From: Mortierella sp. BCC40632
Taxonomy: Eukaryota > Mortierellomycota > Mortierellomycetes > Mortierellales > Mortierellaceae
Direction of reading: 5' to 3'
Assembly (NCBI GenBank): GCA_011634665.1
Contig: WAEK01000026.1
Span: 124,001 to 188,000 of the forward strand
Length of the DNA stretch: 64,000 nucleotides
Shown here in pieces: positions 46,301 to 58,900 of the stretch. Below the pieces are notes generated by a model. It saw nothing but the letters and a program-made list of their open reading frames with translations. It searched no databases and was not told where the DNA came from. Numbering within the stretch: the first letter of the stretch is position 1; the number at the start of each line of letters is the position of its first letter. Made by a program: the position numbers and the translations under genes.

Positions 46301-47339
46301 CCTATGATTAAGTGATACAGCACGAGTCAGTACTTGTGCACTTTTCATTCGGGATTAAAAATTAGTCTAGCTGGATGGAGTTCTACTCACTTCTGGTAGG
46401 AATGTAGGCTTGAAGCCGGCAAAGTCGCTGAGATACACCCAATTCCACGATGTCATTAAGCAGTTTTCTGTCTTGATATCGCCATGATAAATCTAGTTAT
46501 GCAGCAACCAGGTACCAGGTAGGTCAGTTTACTCTCGCTAGAGATTTCCAGCGCTCTAAAATGAGAGTTCGACAAGATGGCACCTACATTTCTTGCATGC
46601 GAGTCTGCGAGACCTTTGAGAAGTTGGTATGTGACCCATTTTTTCTCAATGAGGTTCAGGAATGGTCGAGTGCTAGTAAGATGTACATAAGATTAGGCGC
46701 AGCTGGTAAGTTCACTTGTCTGCTCACAAGACTCCGATAGACTTGCAGCTCTGTCTGTGAACTTGCCTGATACGATCGTAAAGACTGCAGAAAAAGTACT
46801 GTCTGATCAGATATCCGGCACGATCAGTCTCGAGTACTTTCTGGAAGGCAATGGCATTGGGGACATCAGCTAGGTTCTCCCGCTCCTCTATTATTGTGAG
46901 GGTCATGATTGTTAGTGTTGTTACTCCCCAAAGAATATTTGTGATCCCTATACTTAATAGAGTTTTCAAGTTCGATGCTTGGGGCCATTAGTTTGCTTTA
47001 CCATTCAGGATCTTGACTATCCGTTTTAGAGAGAATCCAGACTCGGGTTTTACAAAGATTTTCACAACAACAGATCCTTCCTTCTGCCGACCACGGATCG
47101 TTTTCATAAACCGTGCGCTTCCAAGACTGCAAAGAGAAAAGATAAAGCTCTCTATCAGCCAGATATCATTACAGTATGCCAGAAAGTGTCTTTGCACGCG
47201 CCAGTGGCTGCTGAGATGTAATGGATAGAGGTCGAATGACTTGCCTTTTCTCATAGTGGATATCGCCAAGCTCGCTGACATACGAGTCGATTCCTGCAGT
47301 CGCAGTCGACGGAGTCACGGTGGAGAGCGAGTTTCCCAT
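40314..47339 (-). CDS. VPS15: VPS15 / PIK3R4 regulatory kinase of the PI3K complex
   Basis: Twenty-four exons, 1609 aa: complement(47245-47339, 47002-47126, 46767-46887, 46588-46672, 46391-46492, 46002-46301, 45847-45917, 45496-45749, 45380-45417, 45218-45278, 44908-45137, 44654-44824, 44484-44552, 44197-44405, 44008-44102, 43426-43918, 43189-43345, 42992-43090, 42230-42902, 41800-42135, 41520-41705, 41306-41410, 40654-41191, 40314-40530); every join keeps frame. VPS15 anchors and regulates the VPS34 PI3-kinase in autophagy and endosomal sorting. MGNSLS is an N-myristoylation start. The kinase-like domain (1-300) has HGDIKTEN and DFA where active kinases have HRDLKxxN and DFG, as in known VPS15. 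HEAT repeats (~330-800) follow, then a Ser/Pro-rich insert (exon 19) and C-terminal WD40 repeats. Introns 1 and 3 use GC-AG ends. Confidence 0.95.
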
Positions 47340-47825
47340 GGCGGGGCTGCGTTATAATTACCCAGCAACTAGCGCCGTCGGTGCCAATTTGCAATGAGTA
47401 CAGGAGGGTCACTCGACAAAGAAATGGGAATTGAAGTGACAGCCTTGGCGTAAGGGATGAACACGATAGCAGAGGACGAATGCGTGCATACAGCTCATGT
47501 GGTGTGGAGGTCACTCTTCATTCATTCATTCATCTCAGATCACGTGTACATTGCTGTTGCCCGAGACGGCCCTGAAAATGGACATAACCTTTCCACCATC
47601 ATCCTTTCTTTCATTACCGTCCCTTCACACCTCAAGTTGCAGGATAGAGAAGATCCATCGGACCATCTCTATTTTCGTTTCTTCTGCAACAGGGGCTCCC
47701 TTTCGTATTCATTTTCTCACTCTGCATTTGGAGAAACTACACTACCCATACTCATACCCATCTATCATCTACAACACCCCCCCCAAAAAAAAAAAATCGA
47801 AAGAGAAGCCGTCGTTTGACAAGAC
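47340..47825. promoter_or_regulatory. Shared promoter region of VPS15 (-) and dynein heavy chain (+)
   Basis: A 486-base divergent spacer. A CACGTG E-box lies at 47541-47546, roughly in the middle. A C-rich/A-rich run (C8, A11) sits about 40 bases before the dynein ATG. Confidence 0.5.
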
Positions 47826-50800
47826 ATGCTCCAGATGGATGAGGACGGTCTTCAGAATGTTGGCGTCCCCATCGACGTCGATCTCGAGGCCTTCAAGGCC
47901 TACCTCATGCAACTCATGGGGTTGCTTCTTGGGGCCGAACAGACAGATATGGACGCGTCCCTGTTCAGTTTTCCTGACTCGGCAGAGCGTCTTCGCCGCT
48001 TTGCCACGGACGCCCAGACATCTGTCCTCTATATTCTCAAAGAGAGTGGGCCAGCGAGCGATACTTGTAAGTATTCTCCCCTTTCATAATCAGAGAAAGC
48101 CTCCTCTTGCTTTTATTGCTCTATCGTTATTGTTGGCGCGGGTTGCTCGACTCGTGCAGGGAGTGCTGTTCGCCTCCTTGAAGCGCTCAACTTCTGGCCG
48201 GGGCGACCGCAATACAACACCACTTGAGCAGTTCCTGCAGAAATGTGCTGAAAAGGAGCTGGGCATTTACTTCTCCCAGGCGACGTATTGGCATATGACC
48301 CAGCAATGTCGTTTGACTTTTTTCGGAAAAGAAAGGGAGGCAACCACAAATTATACTAGTCTCATCAGCAGCATATGGCGCAGAAGAGAGTCGAGACTGA
48401 CATATGCTTTCTTGCCCCAATCTTTTTTTGTTTTTCTGTGCACCATCGAATATAGCCACTGCATCCCAGGCGTACTCTTATTCAGTCAGCCATGAATTGA
48501 CCTACCACTCCAGCCATGTTGGGTCTCTGGCGTTAATCAAGCGAGGACCTACAATCGATACCAGCAGACCCTTGCAGACTCAAGTCCAGTTCATTAACTT
48601 GCCTGGTCCTGCGGGCAACGACGCTAGTCTGACCTTGTCGAGTCCTTACGAGGCTTTGCATTCCTACATCCACTATGCTATCAGTCCCTACTTTAACGCC
48701 TATGTCAGTACCAAAGGTGGTCTTGACGGAGGCGTTTCGGGCAAGCGCCCTGACGACAAGGATGGAAAAATGGGTATGCATTCAGAACCTGATTGTTTAT
48801 CACATTGTCTTTTGCGATTGATGCTGAGTCTTGCACAAGCTAACCAAGCCTCTTTGCAATATTCAATGATACTACAGGAATCCCAATGACGAAGAAGAAG
48901 ATTGCCGAGCTGGAGATCTCTTTGATGCACTTGCAACAGAACGTTGAAATCCCGGAGATCTCTTTGAACATCCATCCCGTTGTGCAGCGTGCTATTGACG
49001 AGGTACGCCTCGGTCAGATCTACTCAATGTTTTGGATTTCAGCGAGCTTCTTGTTTCAGAAACTGTTTGAGATTAACGCCTTGTTTCGATTCGAATTTGT
49101 GAATAGTGTCGCGAAGAGGGAAGGCGAGTGACCGTTGACGCCGTCGAGTCACCCTACTTTTCAGACTCGACGTTCTTGAACAAGTTGCAAGGAGATGTCA
49201 ACGGATGGATCAAGGAAATCCAGAAGGTGACGAAACTCACTAGGGATCCATCCACAGGAACCGCAACCCAGGAAATCAATTTCTGGCTTAGCATGGAACG
49301 AGCGTTGGAAAAGATTGATGAGCAACTGAAGAGTGACCAAATTCGTAAGTAATAGATAGCTCGACTTACAAGGCTAGTTTGATTTTTGGCTTTTTCGTCT
49401 TGTTTCCACTGGGAGAATGTGTTCCTAATCCTGCACTTTTCTATCTAGTTCTGACGCTCGATATCCTGAAGCATGCTAAGCGTTTCCACGCTACCCTCAG
49501 TTTTATTGCCGATACTGGTCTAAAGGAGGGAACCGAAAAGGGTATGTAGCCTCCTTTGCACTGTACATTTGCAGCGGCGCAGTCATGTCGTTCCGTGGTT
49601 AATATTACTTTTTATCTTGGAAACAGTGCACAAGTACAATCAGCTTATGAAGGATTTCCCCTTGAATGAGCTTCTCTCTGCCACGGATGCTGCCAAGGTG
49701 CGCGCCTCCTTGTTGCTCATCTTTGGGCATATTAACAAGAAGCTGAAGCTCTCGTAAGTTACCATTCTTCTGCCAGTCATGACTTGAGGGGGAGGGGGGC
49801 GAATCTGGTCATTTGGACTCACTCTCGTTATTGCGGTTTTTCCTTTGCAGACCATACCCAATCCGTCGAGCTTTGCCACTTGTGGAAGCTATTTCGAGAG
49901 ATCTGAACGACCAGCTGCTGCGAGTCCTTGGAAGCAGAAGATTGATGTACATGGACTACGATGAATTCGAGAAGACAACGACAGGGGCTATGGAGGTTTT
50001 CCAGACTTGGGACGAGGTTCTCAAAGAGTTCACAGGTGTTGCTCGAGAAGTCACCAAGAAACGTTCCGAGAAGTTCCTACCTATTAAGATCAATCCAGCC
50101 CATGGCAAGCTTCAGGAGCGTATTAGCTTTGTCCGTGAATTCAGGAAGCAGCATGAGCAGCTCCACCAGACCATTCTCAAGGTCATGACCAAGCCCTCCG
50201 GACTTAGCGCCGGGCGTAATATGGAGCTGGAAGAGACAGAGAGCGTCAGCTTGAGTGACGTGAATGCTGTTGAAGAGGTTCGACTCGCATATGAAAGCGT
50301 CAAGAATGTCGATGTCCTCGATGTCTCTCATGGTATGTGTCATCTACAAATTATACTACATAGTTATCACTACGGTCTGGAGAAAAATATGCAAAAGCTA
50401 ATTTTTGTCATTTTTGTCCTCATACCTCATTTTCACAGAGGGAACTGAGATCTGGGTTGCTGCCGAGGTCTCCTATAACGAACGGGTCTCGCGTGTTGAG
50501 AACCAGATCATCGCTCGTCTTCGAGACAGACTTGGAATTGCTAAGAATGCCAGCGAGATGTTCCGCGTGTTCTCCAAGTTCAACGCTCTTTTCGTCCGCC
50601 CCAAGGTAAGAGGATAGTTCTATTCATATTTGCATCTGTTCAACGGCAATCCAAAGTAGTACACTCACAGTTTTGATCGTCTCGTCATCATGCCATCTAG
50701 ATTCGTGGAGCTATCCAGGAGTACCAGACCCAGCTGATCAACAAGGTCAAGGACGATATCAAAAAGTTGCACGACAAGTTCAAGATGCAGTATCGTTACT

Positions 50801-53800
50801 CTGACGCTTATTACATGTCGCAGTTGCGCGACCTTCCTCCTATTTCTGGACATATTATTTGGGCGAAGCAAATCGAGCGTCAGCTGTCGACCTACATGAA
50901 GCGTGTCGAGGACGTCCTTGGAAAGGGATGGGAGCTTTATGCCGAGGGCCAAAAGCTGCAGAGTGAAAGCAGCAGCTTTAGAAAGAAGTTGGATACACGA
51001 CCGATTTTCGAAGCATGGCTTAGCGAGATCTCTCGCCGTGAACTCACAGTGACAGGTCCATTGTTCGAGATCACCCGCAACAGGGCTCAAGGAAACACAC
51101 TGCAACTTGGAGTCAACTTTGATTCGCAAATCATTACACTGTTCAAGGAAGTCCGCAATTTGAAGTGGCTCGATTATCAGGTACCCCACCAAATTGGCTT
51201 TGTGGCTCGAGATGCCAAGACAGTATATCCGATTGCAGTCAGTTTGATGGAGACTATTCGCACATACGGCCAGATGGTGAGCAAGGTTCAGCGTCACGGA
51301 GAGATTGCTTCCCTCGTTGCTGGATACCGCAATGACGCACAAAAGATGGTGTCCAAGGGCTGTAATCTCCGATGGGAGCACTTTGCAAACTCGTACATGC
51401 CGCTTCCCACAACCAGCTATATCAGCTCAGGCAGCATGGCCGACGGTCGTGAGAACCGAAATGTGATGTTTGTGCGCGACTTTGCAAATGTCGTTTCTAT
51501 CTTCCAGGACAAGGTTGACTCTTTGATCTCAATCTATCACGATATCATGAAGTTGATCGAGGAGCTTCCTATTTGCTCCTTTGTTCACGAGACGTTTGCA
51601 GGCATCATCTTGCGAATTCAAAAGCTGGTAAGCCATTTCTCATTATCTTGGATCGAAACACTACTTGAATGAGCTAGCCAAACTTAACAAATCACTCGGC
51701 AACTTGTTTTTCTATAGGTCGATCGTCTCAACTTGGAGTCGTACTCGAACTTGGATCAGTGGGTTTCTCAACTGGACTCGAAAGTGGAGCTAGTGCTTGT
51801 GACTCGTTTGCAGCAGGCGATTAAGGCATGGGTTTCAGAATACCAGCGTGAGGACCTTGAGGAGTCGGCTGCGGACTCACGCGACGTTGTCATCCATGGC
51901 AAGGGCAAGAAGCGCCGAAACAACCGCGAAAATGAACGTCCTGTTGTTGTTACCAGGGCCAACGAAGTCAAGCCCACTCTTAAGGTTCTTATTCACGAGA
52001 TTCGTATCAAAGACCAGGTCATGTATTTGGACCCTCCAGTTGAGCAAGCCCGTGCCAGCTGGTACAGTCAACTTCACGAGTGGCTCTCAGTTGTCTGCAC
52101 CTTGACCCGTATCCAGAGTTCCCGTTACGAAATCGGTTTGGTTGTGCAGGATAGTGTTGAAGACTTGACATACTCCGACTTGGTATGTAAATCTTGTATA
52201 TCTTGGTGCTTCAGACCAGTAGTCTTGGTATTGTTCGAAATTTAGCATTCTAACGTGTATTCACCTTTACATTCCTCAAAATAATAATAATCAATAGCTG
52301 ACCAAGATCCCAGATGATTCCTTGCCAAAGGCATACGAAATTATTGAGACAAAGGTCACTCAGGTCAAGGGCTACGTCGATATTTGGCTTCAGTACCAAT
52401 CACTCTGGGATCTTGAGTCCCAATATATCATCTCTTTTCTGGGAGACGATCTGGCCAAGTGGCAGCAGTTGTTGTTGGAGATCAAGAAAGCACGTACCAC
52501 TTTTGACAATTCTGAGACGGAGCGGTCGTTCGGATCTATTGTCGTTGACTATGAACAGGTTCAATCGAAGGTGAATGCTAAGTATGACTCTTGGCAGCGT
52601 GAAGTCCTTAATCGATTCGGAACCATGTTGAGTGGATCCATGAAGGAGTTCCACAGCGGTGTCTCCAAGGCTCGTCATGATCTCGAGCTCCATTCCGTGG
52701 ACAGCCACTCGACAGGCGAGGCTGTGACCTTCATCACTTTTGTTCAGGATCTGAAGCGCAAGGTGGCTAAATGGGAACAGGATGTCGAACTCTTCCGACA
52801 AGGACAGAAGACATTGGAGCGACAACGATACCAGTTCCCTAACGAGTGGCTCTACTGTGACCAAATCGACGGCGAATGGAGTGCCTTCAACGAAATTTTG
52901 AGCCGAAAGAACAATGCCATTCAAGACCAGATTGGTATGTGATGTGATCTATTCACTGATTGGTTGTTTACAGGGTATCTTTTTGAGGTTTTACTAATGC
53001 CTGGTTCGTGTTCTTCATTGGTTTTAATAGCTGGCTTACAAATGAAGATTGTGACCGAGGACAAGTTGGTTGAGCAAAAGATCTCCGAGATTCTGCAGGA
53101 CTGGGAGAAGAACAAACCAGTTCAAGGCAACATTAAGCCGGATATTGCCACTAATACCCTTACCATCTTTGAAGGCAGAGTGACAAGAGTGAAGGAGGAG
53201 TTTGACATGGTTTGCCGTGCTAAGGAGGCGTTGGATCTTGATTTGACTATGGATGATCGACTTGAGCCAGTTTTGGAGGAGTTGCGTGACCTCAAGTCTG
53301 TGTGGAGCTCATTGGCCAAGATCTGGCAATCAATCTACGAGATCAAGGACACACTCTGGTCTACTGTTGTCCCACGCAAGATTAGAAGTCAGCTGGATGC
53401 TTTGATGAACTCAACCAAGGATATGCCTAATCGTATGCGTCAGTATGCTGCCTTTGAGTACGTCCTCGAGTCTCTTCGCCTTTACCTTAAGGTGAACCCA
53501 CTTTTGACTGACCTCAAGTCCGAAGCCCTCCGTGAACGTCACTGGCGCCAACTTTTCAAGGCTCTCCGTGTGGAAGGCCGCTTCACCATGTCTGAAATGA
53601 CTGTTGGAAACATTTGGGATCTTGATCTCAAGAGGAACGAGAGCCTTGTCCGTGACATTATCGTTGTTGCTCAAGGAGAAATGGCCTTGGAGGAGTTCTT
53701 GAAGCAAGTTCGCGAGACTTGGACGAACTATGTTCTGGATTTGGTCAACTATCAGAACAAGTGCCGCCTCATCCGAGGATGGGACGACCTCTTCACGAAG

Positions 53801-55777
53801 TGTAGCGAAAACCTCAACTTTTTGTCCGCCATGAAGTTGTCGCCTTACTATAAGGTCTTTGAGGAGGAGGCTGCTGGATGGGAAGAGAAGCTCAACCGTA
53901 TCCATGTTCTTTTCGATGTCTGGATTGATGTTCAACGTCAATGGGTGTATTTGGAGGGAATTTTCACTGGAAGTCATGACATCAAGCACCTTCTTCCTGT
54001 CGAGTCCTCGAGATTCCAGAACATCAACTCGGAGTTCCTCACTGTGATGAAGAAGGTGTACAAGTCTCCTTTTGTTCTCGATGTCCTCAACATTGCCAAC
54101 ATCCAAAAGTCTCTGGAGCGTCTTGCCGATTTGCTGAGCAAGATTCAAAAGGCCCTCGGAGAGTACTTGGAACGTGAACGTTCTGCTTTCCCTCGATTCT
54201 ACTTTGTGGGAGACGAAGATTTGTTGGAGATCATTGGTAACAGCAAGGATGTCGTCCGTATCCAGAAGCACTTCAAGAAGATGTTTGCCGGCATTAGCAG
54301 CATCATTCTCAGTGACGACGTCACATCTGTTCTCGGTATGTCCTCCAAGGAAGGCGAGAATGTGATGTTCAAGACCCCAGTTTCTATCAAGGATAACCCA
54401 CGTATCAATGACTGGTTGACCCTGGTGGAGAAGGAAATGCGCATGTCACTGGCTCTTGTCTTGGCCGAGTCGGTTCAAGAGATGAATATCTTTTACCTTG
54501 CTGAGACCCTTGACCCAACCATGTTCCTCGAATGGATCGACAAAATCCCCGCCCAGTTGGTTGTCCTTACCTCTCAGATCATCTGGACTGGTATTGTAGA
54601 GCGTGCATTGACAGCGATGGCTGATTCTGGAAGCACATCTGAAGAGCACTTGCAGAGCGGTCTCGAATATGTGCTCCGTGCTCTCAACGTCCTGGCCGAT
54701 ACTGTCTTGAAGGATTTGGCGCCACTCCAGCGCAAGAAGTGCGAGCATTTGATCACCGATCTTGTCCACCAGAGAGATGTCATCCGTGCCCTAATCCGGA
54801 CCAAGGTGGCATCACCCAAGGACTTTGCTTGGTTGTCGCAAATGCGCTTCTACTTCAATTCCGGTCATGAGGATCCTCTTCAGTGCTTGACCATCAGCAT
54901 GGCCAATGCCACTTTCCTGTACGGATACGAATACTTTGGTGTGACCGAGCGTTTGGTCCAGACTCCACTGACAGACCGCTGCTATTTGACGCTGATGCAG
55001 GCCTTGGAAGGCCGACTTGGTGGTTCACCCTTTGGACCCGCAGGAACAGGAAAGACAGAGTCCGTCAAGGCATTGGGTATTCAGCTGGGTCGATTTGTCC
55101 TCGTTTTCTGCTGTGATGAGAACTTTGATTTCCAGGCCATGGGTCGTATCTTCATCGGTCTTTCTCAGGTCGGCGCTTGGGGCTGTTTTGACGAGTTCAA
55201 TCGTCTGGAGGAGAGAATTTTGTCCGCCGTCTCGCAACAGGTCCAGACTATCCAGATCGGTCTTAAGGAAGCAAAGACCAATCCAAACCACGAAATTGAG
55301 CTTGTGGGCAAGAACGTGAAGGTGAACACCAACACAGGTATTTTCATCACCATGAATCCTGGATATGCAGGACGATCTAACTTGCCCGACAACCTCAAGA
55401 AGCTGTTCCGCAGCATTGCCATGACAAAGCCCGATCGCGAGTTGATTGCCCAGGTCATGCTTTCTTCGCAGGGATTCCGTACTGCCGAGTCTTTGGCATC
55501 CAAGGTCATCCCTCTTTTCAACCTGTGCGACGCAAAGCTTTCGCCTCAGTCTCACTACGATTTTGGTCTTCGTGCTCTGAAGAGTGTGTTGGTCAGTGCT
55601 GGTAACATGAAGCGCGACCGCCTGCAGGAGTTGCGATCGAACAATCCCGAAAACCTTGCTTCCGAGCTGGAGCGTATCTCTGAGAGTGTCCCTGAACAGG
55701 AGATCTTGATCCAGAGTATCAGAGAGACTGTTGTGCCCAAGTTGGTCGCAGAGGATATTCCTATTCTGATGGGGTAT

Positions 55778-55816
<39 letters not shown>

Positions 55817-55898
55817 GTCGCACTAGAAAATGCTTGACTCTTCCTTGTTTCCTCTCGTGCGATTATGTATTCTAATCGCTGAAATTTTACTCGACGCT

Positions 55899-55929
<31 letters not shown>

Positions 55930-58900
55930 TTGTTTTATAGTTTGCTGAAGGATGTGTTCCCTGGAGTTGACTATGTCCCAGTGAGCTTGAAGCCTCTCCG
56001 AAAAGCTATCAAGGACATCTGTGACAAGCGCCGACTTATTGTTGGAGACCTTTGGATGGAGAAGATCCTTCAATTATTCCAGATCCAGCGTATTCACCAC
56101 GGTCTGATGATGGTCGGTCCTTCGGGAAGCGGAAAGTCAAACGCCTGGCAAATTCTCCTTGCGGCCTTGGAGGTGGTCGAGGGTGTTGAGGGTCAGTCTT
56201 ACGTGATTGATCCCAAGGCCATGTCAAAGGAAGCTCTTTATGGTGTCTTGGACCCCACAACTCGCGAGTGGACAGACGGTCTTTTCACGAACATTCTGCG
56301 AAAGATTGTTGACAATGTTCGTGGCGAGAGTGCTAAGCGACACTGGATTATTTTCGACGGTGATGTCGATCCCGAGTGGGTCGAGAACTTGAACAGGTTA
56401 GAGACTCTTTGAACAATGGAATGGTAATGGTTGGCATTCTGTTATTATTCGCGACTAAAATGGTGTTGTTGCTTCTAAAAATCTTTTAGTGTGTTGGACG
56501 ACAACAAGTTGCTCACACTTCCCAATGGCGAGCGTCTGAGCTTGCCTCCAAATGTCCGAATCATGTTCGAGGTCGAAACCCTGAAGTATGCCACTCTGGC
56601 CACGGTCAGTCGATGTGGTATGGTCTGGTACAGTAGCGATGTCATCGACCGATCTATGGTCTTTGCCAACTACTTTGAGACCCTCCGTAATGTACCTTTG
56701 GATGAGGCCGATGAAGAAGTCACCGTTCGCCGTGTTGAGACTGAAGAGAACCGAACAGTATCTCCTGTTTTGCTGACCCAGCAAGCTTGTGCCAACATCC
56801 TGGCTCCTCATTTCGCCGAGGATGGTCTGATCCCTCGTGCTTTGGAGTATGCAGCAACATTGGAACATATCATGGACTTTACACCAATGCGTGTCATCGG
56901 TACATTATTCTCGCTCCTCAACAAGAGCGTTCGCAATGTCATCCAGTACAACAACCAGCATCCCGATTTCCCCATGAACCCAGAGCAACTCGACAGCTAC
57001 GTGTCTAAGCGTCTCGTGTTCTCAACTATCTGGAGTTTCTCCGGTGATGCCAAGCTGGAGCTTCGTGCACGCCTCGGAGACTTTGTGAGGGACGTGACGA
57101 CCATTGACCTGCCTCAGCTGGCCAATTTATCCATCATCGACTATGATGTGAACATCAGCACTGGCGAGTGGGTCCCATGGCAATCCAAGGTCCCCGTGAT
57201 TGAGATCGAAACCCACACTATTGCTGCAGCGGATGTGGTTATCCCAACAGTCGATACTGTTCGCCATGAGGAGGTTCTTTACTCTTGGTTGTCCGAGCAC
57301 AAGCCGCTGATTCTCTGTGGACCTCCCGGTTCCGGAAAGACGATGACTCTTTTCAGTGCCCTGCGCAAGTTGCCTGAGATGGAAGTCGTTGGCCTCAACT
57401 TTTCTAGTGCCACCACCCCGGAGTTGATTCTCAAGACTCTCGAGCAGTACTGTGAGTACCGCAAGACCCCTAACGGTGTTCTCTTGTCTCCTGTGTTACT
57501 TGGACGCTGGTTGGTCGTCTTCTGTGATGAAATCAATTTGCCATCCATGGACAAGTATGGTACCCAGCGTGTGATTTCATTCATGCGCCAGCTGGTTGAA
57601 TGTGGTGGCTTCTGGAGGACAACGGACAAGTCTTGGGTCAAGCTTGAGCGTATTCAGTTTGTTGGCGCTTGTAACCCGCCTACGGATCCTGGTCGTATTC
57701 CTCTGTCGCACAGATTCCTTCGACATGTACCCTTGGTCATGGTGGACTACCCTGGCGAGATTTCGCTCAAGCAGATTTATGGCACCTTCACACGAGCTAT
57801 GCTCAAGGTTGTTCCTTCTCTCAGAGCCTACTCTGATCCACTTACCTCTGCTATGGTCGAACTCTACCTTGCCTCCCAGAGGCATTTCGTTCCAGAGATG
57901 CAGGCACACTACATTTACAGTCCTCGTGAGTTGACTCGATGGATGCGCGGTATCTTTGAGGCCATCAAGCCTCTGGAGACGCTTAGTGTTGAGGGATTAG
58001 TGCGTATCTGGGCACACGAGGCTCTTCGTCTCTTCCAGGATCGACTTGTGACTGAGGAAGAACGACAGTGGACCGACGATGAGATTGACCGTATTGCTCT
58101 CAAGCATTTCCCTGGCATTGACCGTGATGCTGCTCTTGGTCGTCCAATCCTGTACTCGAACTGGCTTTCAAAGTACTATGTTCCTGTCGATCGTGAGGAG
58201 CTCAGAGAGTATGCCAAGGCTCGGCTCAAGATCTTTTATGAGGAAGAGCTGGATGTTCCATTGGCATTGTTCAACGATGTTCTCGACCATGTCCTTCGCA
58301 TCGATCGTGTCTTTAGACAAATGCAGGGTCATATGTTGTTGATCGGTGTCAGTGGAAGCGGTAAGACGACCTTGTCGCGATTTGTTGCCTGGATGAACGG
58401 TCTGAGTGTCTTCCAGATCAAGGTGCACAACAAGTACTCGGGTGCTGACTTTGACGAGGATCTGAGAACCGTCCTTCGTCGTGCTGGTTGCAAGGGCGAA
58501 AAGATGTGTTTCATCTTGGATGAGTCTAACGTGCTTGACTCTGGTTTCCTCGAGAGAATGAACACTCTGCTGGCGAACGCTGAGGTTCCCGGTTTGTTCG
58601 AGGGCGACGAGTATGCCTCATTGATGACCCAGTGTAAGGAAGGTGCGCAGAGAGACGGTCTCATGCTCGACTCGAGTGAAGAGTTGTACAAGTGGTTTAC
58701 CGAGCAAGTCATGAGGAACCTTCACGTCGTCTTCACGATGAACCCTCCAGAGGGCGGATTGGCTTCGCGCGCCGCGACATCTCCTGCTCTTTTCAACCGT
58801 TGTGTGCTCGATTGGTTTGGTGATTGGTCTGATCAGGCTTTCTTCCAAGTCGGACAAGAGTTTACCACCAGCCTGGATCTCGACCGACCCAACTACCACC

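Noticed and set aside
47497..48495. 332-codon plus-strand open frame across the dynein start
   Set aside because: It overlaps exon 1 of the dynein gene in another frame and runs through its intron; no recognisable protein.
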